From the NCBI GenBank assembly GCA_020637445.1, contig JACJVZ010000001.1, positions 682,001 to 746,000 on the forward strand: DNA of 64,000 bases, in the 5' to 3' direction. The notes under the pieces were generated by a model. The model did not search any database, was not told the DNA's origin, and saw only the letters and a program-made list of their open reading frames with translations. Shown here piece by piece: positions 60,885 through 64,000 of the stretch; within the stretch, counting starts at the first letter, position 1; each line of letters starts with the position of its first letter. Position numbers and translations under genes: made by a program. The stretch is from Calditrichota bacterium. GTDB taxonomy: Bacteria; Electryoneota; RPQS01.

Positions 60885-62519
60885 CTACTTCAGTATTACC
60901 AAGGGAACAGTTGTAGATTCACGAGAACCGGTAAAGGAGAGGAAATAACTCCCGCTTGCGAATCCGTCTACCGGAACGGAAAGTTCCGATGTGCCAACCC
61001 CGAACTCATCGTTTTTCAAAGTCGCTACCCGTCTTCCGAGTACGTCAAATAACGCAAGCTGTCCTTTTTGAGCCTTGTTCAGAGTCAGCCTAACCGTTAC
61101 AACGCCGTTAACCGGATTGGGAAATGCTGACATGTCCAACATGGCCGGAATGTCATTTCGCGGATTTACCGCCGAGAAAACATAGTCTGCGGCAGCTTCC
61201 GCATTGGCAATTCCATGGCCGAGCAAATTGTCTGGCATATCGGCTTGTGACCCTGTTGCAAGGATTGCGGCGCGCACTTGCTGCGCAGTCCAATCAGGAT
61301 TTGCTTCCATAACCAGCGCACAAACGCCTGCGACAATCGGAGTGGCCAGAGAAGTACCCGACAGTCTCCAGTACGCATCGTTTGCAAATATTGCCGCGCA
61401 CCAAGTTGCCGAGGACTGTGCACATATGTCAGGTTTCATTCTGCCGTCGGCGGTAGGTCCAGGAGATGAGGCTTCCCAATAAACCTCCAACGAATCAACA
61501 CCGCCGACTGCAAGTATACTATCCGCATCCGCGGGCGAAATTACAGTTCCCCAATCGGATCTGCCTTCATTCCCTTCGGCTGTAACAACCAATATCCCGC
61601 GCCGCTGGGCTTCAACTACAGCTCGTGCCACAACCGTCGTGCGGCCGTCCATTTGATCCTGCGTATACCAATCAATATATCCGAGACTCGACGAAGTTAT
61701 GTCCGCGCCGGCACTGTCGGCCCATTCTAAGCCAGCGACATAATAATCTTCTTCGACCTCGGTTTCAGTAGGGACGTATTCGGTCTTCGCAAGCATCCAC
61801 GTAGCTCCGTATGCAGGGCCGATGATGTTGTTGCTGTCTAGCCCGGCCGCTGCAGAAAGCACCGCGGTTCCATGCAAGTGTTGATCGGCAGAATCTTGTC
61901 CTGCTTCATTGTGTACTATGGAATCTCCAAAAATAAAATCGCGCATCGCCAGATAGTTCAAATTGACCAGCGACTCATGCTCCGTCATGAATCCCGTGTC
62001 AAGCATGCAAAGTAGAACGCCTTGACCGGAAAGTCCGCGGGCATGCAGCTCGGGAATTCTGCACATTTCGTTTTGGTGATAGCTGTTGCCGTACTCGACG
62101 CTGTCCAATGCGGACGGATTGGTTCTAAGCGGAAGTTCCATACTCAATCGCGCAGAAAAATTTCGAATGTTTTTTACGAAGCCAAGCGCACGGATACTCG
62201 CGAGCTGGGTTTCGTTTGCTTCGACGCTTACCGCGTTCAACCACTTGCTTATGACTCTGACTTTAGCGCCCGTTCGTCGAATATGGTCAATATAGACTTG
62301 GCTTACTTGTATGTCGCCGAAGCTCGAAAGCGGGACAAGGTTTTTCTGCCTGCGCAAAATTGAGCGATCCGACACCTGCGCCATCGCATAGTCGAGCGAG
62401 GGCTGTTCTTGACCCGGAACAATGTTTTTGTCTTTAAAAAAGACCCAGCAACGGGTGTTCGCATTCGATACGGAAGCCGCAAGCATCAATAGTGTGATAA
62501 GAAATACCTTTCGAAACAT
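60885..62519 (-). CDS. secreted subtilisin-like (S8) protease with type A sorting domain
   Basis: A 544-residue exported serine protease. The signal peptide covers residues 1-20 (LITLLMLAASVSNA). A propeptide-like region (to about 145) precedes the S8 domain, with catalytic Asp in LDTGFM, His in HLHGTAVLS and Ser in SGTSLATPIVAG. AEGNEG supplies the oxyanion Asn. The last 85 residues form a type A sorting domain with FPNPVNG, LFDVLGRR and GFASGSYFL. It lies 13 bases after the PorV-like gene, so the pair may be a cargo and a secretion-related barrel. Confidence 0.92.
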   Translation of the reverse strand: MFRKVFLITLLMLAASVSNANTRCWVFFKDKNIVPGQEQPSLDYAMAQVSDRSILRRQKNLVPLSSFGDIQVSQVYIDHIRRTGAKVRVISKWLNAVSVEANETQLASIRALGFVKNIRNFSARLSMELPLRTNPSALDSVEYGNSYHQNEMCRIPELHARGLSGQGVLLCMLDTGFMTEHESLVNLNYLAMRDFIFGDSIVHNEAGQDSADQHLHGTAVLSAAAGLDSNNIIGPAYGATWMLAKTEYVPTETEVEEDYYVAGLEWADSAGADITSSSLGYIDWYTQDQMDGRTTVVARAVVEAQRRGILVVTAEGNEGRSDWGTVISPADADSILAVGGVDSLEVYWEASSPGPTADGRMKPDICAQSSATWCAAIFANDAYWRLSGTSLATPIVAGVCALVMEANPDWTAQQVRAAILATGSQADMPDNLLGHGIANAEAAADYVFSAVNPRNDIPAMLDMSAFPNPVNGVVTVRLTLNKAQKGQLALFDVLGRRVATLKNDEFGVGTSELSVPVDGFASGSYFLSFTGSRESTTVPLVILK

Positions 62520-62532
62520 CTATCGTACCCTT

Positions 62533-63369
62533 CTATATGCGATATGAGAATCCAAGACTCCACTGAGTAGGAGCCTTGCCTTCTGTAGGAAATGCCCAGC
62601 CAAATTGCAGAAGCGTCCCGCCTTCGATCAAACCGGCCGCTCCGCCGAAGGAAATTCTATGAATGTCACTCCACTCATAGCCGCCGCGAATCATGCCATA
62701 GTTGCCGAGGATGTATTCCATTCCAAGGTGTGACGCTGCATAGGAATATTTGATCCCGCCAATGAGATCGCCGTCCCACTGATATCCCAAATTGAATTTG
62801 CCGTTGTCTGATTTCAGAGCTGCTCCCCATTGCGCGGTTTTAGGAACAACCGATGTGCCGCCAAATGCGTGTGTGACGTTCACTCCGAAATTCAAATTAC
62901 TGCCCGCCGTAAGGATTCCCATATCAATCGAGTTGCTCCACTTGGCATCGAGCGTGTCGTTGTTGCGCGGAATCTCATTGATCATGCGCAGCGTCGCGCC
63001 CATGGCCAGTCGCGACATCGGCTGCCAAATAGAAGAGAAGTAGGGAACATAATATTTCCACGGAGCGGGACGAAACTGTCCGTCAACATAGACTCCCGTA
63101 GCCAATCGCGCACCCTCTTCTGAAGCAGGGTTTGCATAGGCTACCAGCAGCCGGTCGCTGGCGTCGCCAGTAAGGGTGCCGTAGCTCATGTCGGATCCTA
63201 TGCTGCGGAGGTCATATATGGTCGCGGGATTGAACAGCGGGCTCGTCGGGTCGGCAGGGAGGGCCACCATTGCACCAGACAAGCCAACGGCTCTCGGTGC
63301 CAGAAGGGGGGAGAGGATTTGGCCGAAGGAAGCCAATACGCAGCAAAGTAAGGCAAGAATAAGTGGCAT
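62533..63369 (-). CDS. PorV/UPF0164-like outer-membrane barrel protein
   Basis: A 278-residue exported protein predicted to be a beta-barrel. The ATG at 63369 gives a signal peptide (LILALLCCVLASFGQ), followed by PRAVGLSGAMVALPADPTSP and FNPATIY. This N-terminal Gly-rich block and the NPA motif are typical of PorV / UPF0164 proteins, which act as shuttle or attachment barrels in type 9 secretion. The rest alternates amphipathic strands rich in Gly, Tyr and Trp and ends with an aromatic-basic strand (SLGFSYRI). A strict PorV assignment cannot be made by eye. Upstream of the subtilisin in the same direction. Confidence 0.6.
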   Translation of the reverse strand: MPLILALLCCVLASFGQILSPLLAPRAVGLSGAMVALPADPTSPLFNPATIYDLRSIGSDMSYGTLTGDASDRLLVAYANPASEEGARLATGVYVDGQFRPAPWKYYVPYFSSIWQPMSRLAMGATLRMINEIPRNNDTLDAKWSNSIDMGILTAGSNLNFGVNVTHAFGGTSVVPKTAQWGAALKSDNGKFNLGYQWDGDLIGGIKYSYAASHLGMEYILGNYGMIRGGYEWSDIHRISFGGAAGLIEGGTLLQFGWAFPTEGKAPTQWSLGFSYRI

Positions 63370-63548
63370 AGACCTGAATTTACGGTACTTTCGGCAGACA
63401 GGCAACGTCAGGATGTTGGAAACTCGAGCAATTTCTTGCCTCCGAAAATAGTGTTGACCCGAGGTCACGCCTCTCTAACAAAATACAAAAGATATATAAA
63501 ACAATATGTTATGCAATTTAGGAGCTCAACTCGTTGCAAAAAACGCAC

Positions 63549-63577
63549 TTGACAGACAATCTGGAGCTGCTTATATT
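63549..63577 (+). promoter_or_regulatory. rRNA operon promoter
   Basis: Perfect TTGACA (63549-63554), a 17-base spacer and TATATT (63572-63577). Transcription should begin near 63584, giving a leader of about 185 bases before 16S. The AT-rich sequence at 63480-63530 could act as an UP-like element. Confidence 0.8.
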
Positions 63578-63608
63578 AGGGCCTGCTTCAAATTACGGTA
63601 GATAATGC

Positions 63609-63629
63609 ACGCCGGGTGATGCCCGGCGT
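63609..63629 (+). other. rRNA leader hairpin
   Basis: ACGCCGGG (63609-63616) pairs with CCCGGCGT (63622-63629), loop TGATG. There is no T tract, so it is a structural or processing element rather than a terminator. Confidence 0.5.
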
Positions 63630-63664
63630 TCTGCACCCCGTAAGGGCACCAAGAAGCAACCAAA

Positions 63665-63677
63665 TGATCTTTGACAA
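63665..63677 (+). promoter_or_regulatory. boxA-like antitermination element
   Basis: TGATCTTTGACAA resembles the rRNA boxA consensus TGCTCTTTAACA, the RNA site of NusB/NusE antitermination. It is about 100 bases upstream of 16S, the expected place. Confidence 0.55.
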
Positions 63678-63691
63678 TGGGAAATGTGCGA

Positions 63692-63724
63692 TTCTGACAG
63701 GTTCCGCCCAGAATTTTGTCAGAA
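63692..63724 (+). repeat. 8-base inverted repeat in the rRNA leader
   Basis: TTCTGACA (63692-63699) and TGTCAGAA (63717-63724) can form a stem just downstream of boxA. It may help shape the 16S precursor. Confidence 0.45.
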
Positions 63725-63767
63725 AGGCCCTGAACAATTATTGGACAAATTCACTTGTAATAAATTT

Positions 63768-64000
63768 ACAACGGAGAGTTTGATCCTGGCTCAGGACGAA
63801 CGCTGGCGGCGTGCTTAACACATGCAAGTCGAACGAAGTAGCAATACTTAGTGGCGAACGGGTGCGTAACACGTGACTAACTTGCCCTAGACTGTGGAAT
63901 AACGGAGGGAAACTTCCGCTAATACCGCATGTTGAGCTTTGGTGGCATCACCGGGGCTTGAAAGATTTATCGGTCTAGGATAGGGTCGCGGCCTATTAGC
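63768..64000 (+). rRNA. rrs: 16S ribosomal RNA, 5' part (cut by the window edge)
   Basis: The universal 27F-site AGAGTTTGATCCTGGCTCAG begins at 63775, which is E. coli position 8, so the mature 5' end is near 63768. GACGAACGCTGGCGGCGTGC and GGCGAACGGGTGCGTAACACG follow in the normal order. Only the first 233 bases or so are present. The fragment clearly belongs to a bacterium but is too short for me to name the phylum. Confidence 0.97.

Larger units (their letters stand above)
63370..63767. other. rRNA promoter and leader region
   Basis: A gene-free stretch of 398 bases between the barrel gene (-) and 16S rRNA (+). It contains an AT-rich upstream part, the core promoter (63549-63577), a leader hairpin (63609-63629), a boxA-like element (63665-63677) and an 8-base inverted repeat (63692-63724). 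The barrel gene promoter must also lie at its left end. Confidence 0.7.

Overview
The window comes from a Gram-negative bacterium, most likely a member of the FCB supergroup (the Ignavibacteria / KSB1 / Zixibacteria / Marinimicrobia type of lineage). Three extracellular proteins end in a type A (Por/T9SS-type) C-terminal sorting domain with the YPNPFN-like signature: an esterase, a C25 peptidase-like protein and a subtilisin. A PorV-like barrel, a lipid A acyltransferase and an ADP-heptose-type glycosyltransferase show an outer membrane with LPS. The right edge carries the first 233 bases or so of a 16S rRNA gene. I cannot name the phylum from this fragment alone. I see no insertion sequence, prophage or CRISPR array.

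Layout. 1-9084 (+) is a metabolic run with frequent ATGA overlaps: a FabK/nitronate monooxygenase-type enzyme (cut by the edge), panD, leucyl aminopeptidase, an AT-richer PLD/zinc-ribbon gene, ETF-ubiquinone oxidoreductase, a CpsB-type PHP phosphatase, an MBL hydrolase, aquaporin, and a homocysteine methyltransferase-MTHFR fusion. 9087-19353 holds a glutaryl-CoA-dehydrogenase-like enzyme, pgeF, glutamate dehydrogenase, thiamine pyrophosphokinase, a large secreted GDD-Y repeat protein, an M42 aminopeptidase, a secreted esterase and an SDR. 19669-24651 is a giant C25-type secreted protein. 24725-32404 (-) is a translation/processing block (prfA, prmC, a DUF255 lipoprotein, tgt, yajC, def, fmt, a YugP metallopeptidase).

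32405-34956 is the most unusual stretch. It has a strong sigma70-type promoter, a tiny secreted protein made almost only of 15-residue repeats, a terminator whose 3' arm contains the next start codon, an unrecognised 8-TM protein, and a degenerate sigma54-activator-like AAA+ protein. 35005-47260 is envelope and housekeeping: heptosyltransferase, LpxL-like, rsmB, PASTA protein, rpe, MBL, xer, dacB, ftcD-fchA, mutL, miaA. 47295-52915 (-) is a signalling cluster: a REC-PAS-histidine kinase, a REC-pseudoDHp-REC protein, a ChpT-like orphan DHp protein, a FapA/DUF342 protein and a small unknown. 53062-63369 holds a PDZ protein, a Nudix hydrolase, an ABC permease-CPBP fusion, a pseudo-receiver/Fis-HTH regulator, an MFS exporter, a D-2-hydroxyacid dehydrogenase, a CDF transporter, a subtilisin and the PorV-like barrel. 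The rRNA promoter and leader follow.

How genes may work together. ETF-QO and the acyl-CoA dehydrogenase together suggest electron delivery from acyl-CoA or amino-acid catabolism to quinone. FtcD and FchA turn formimino groups into folate C1 units that the MTHFR domain of the methyltransferase fusion could use. The three consecutive signalling genes look like the parts of a phosphorelay. All functional statements are from sequence reading only; no database search was run.
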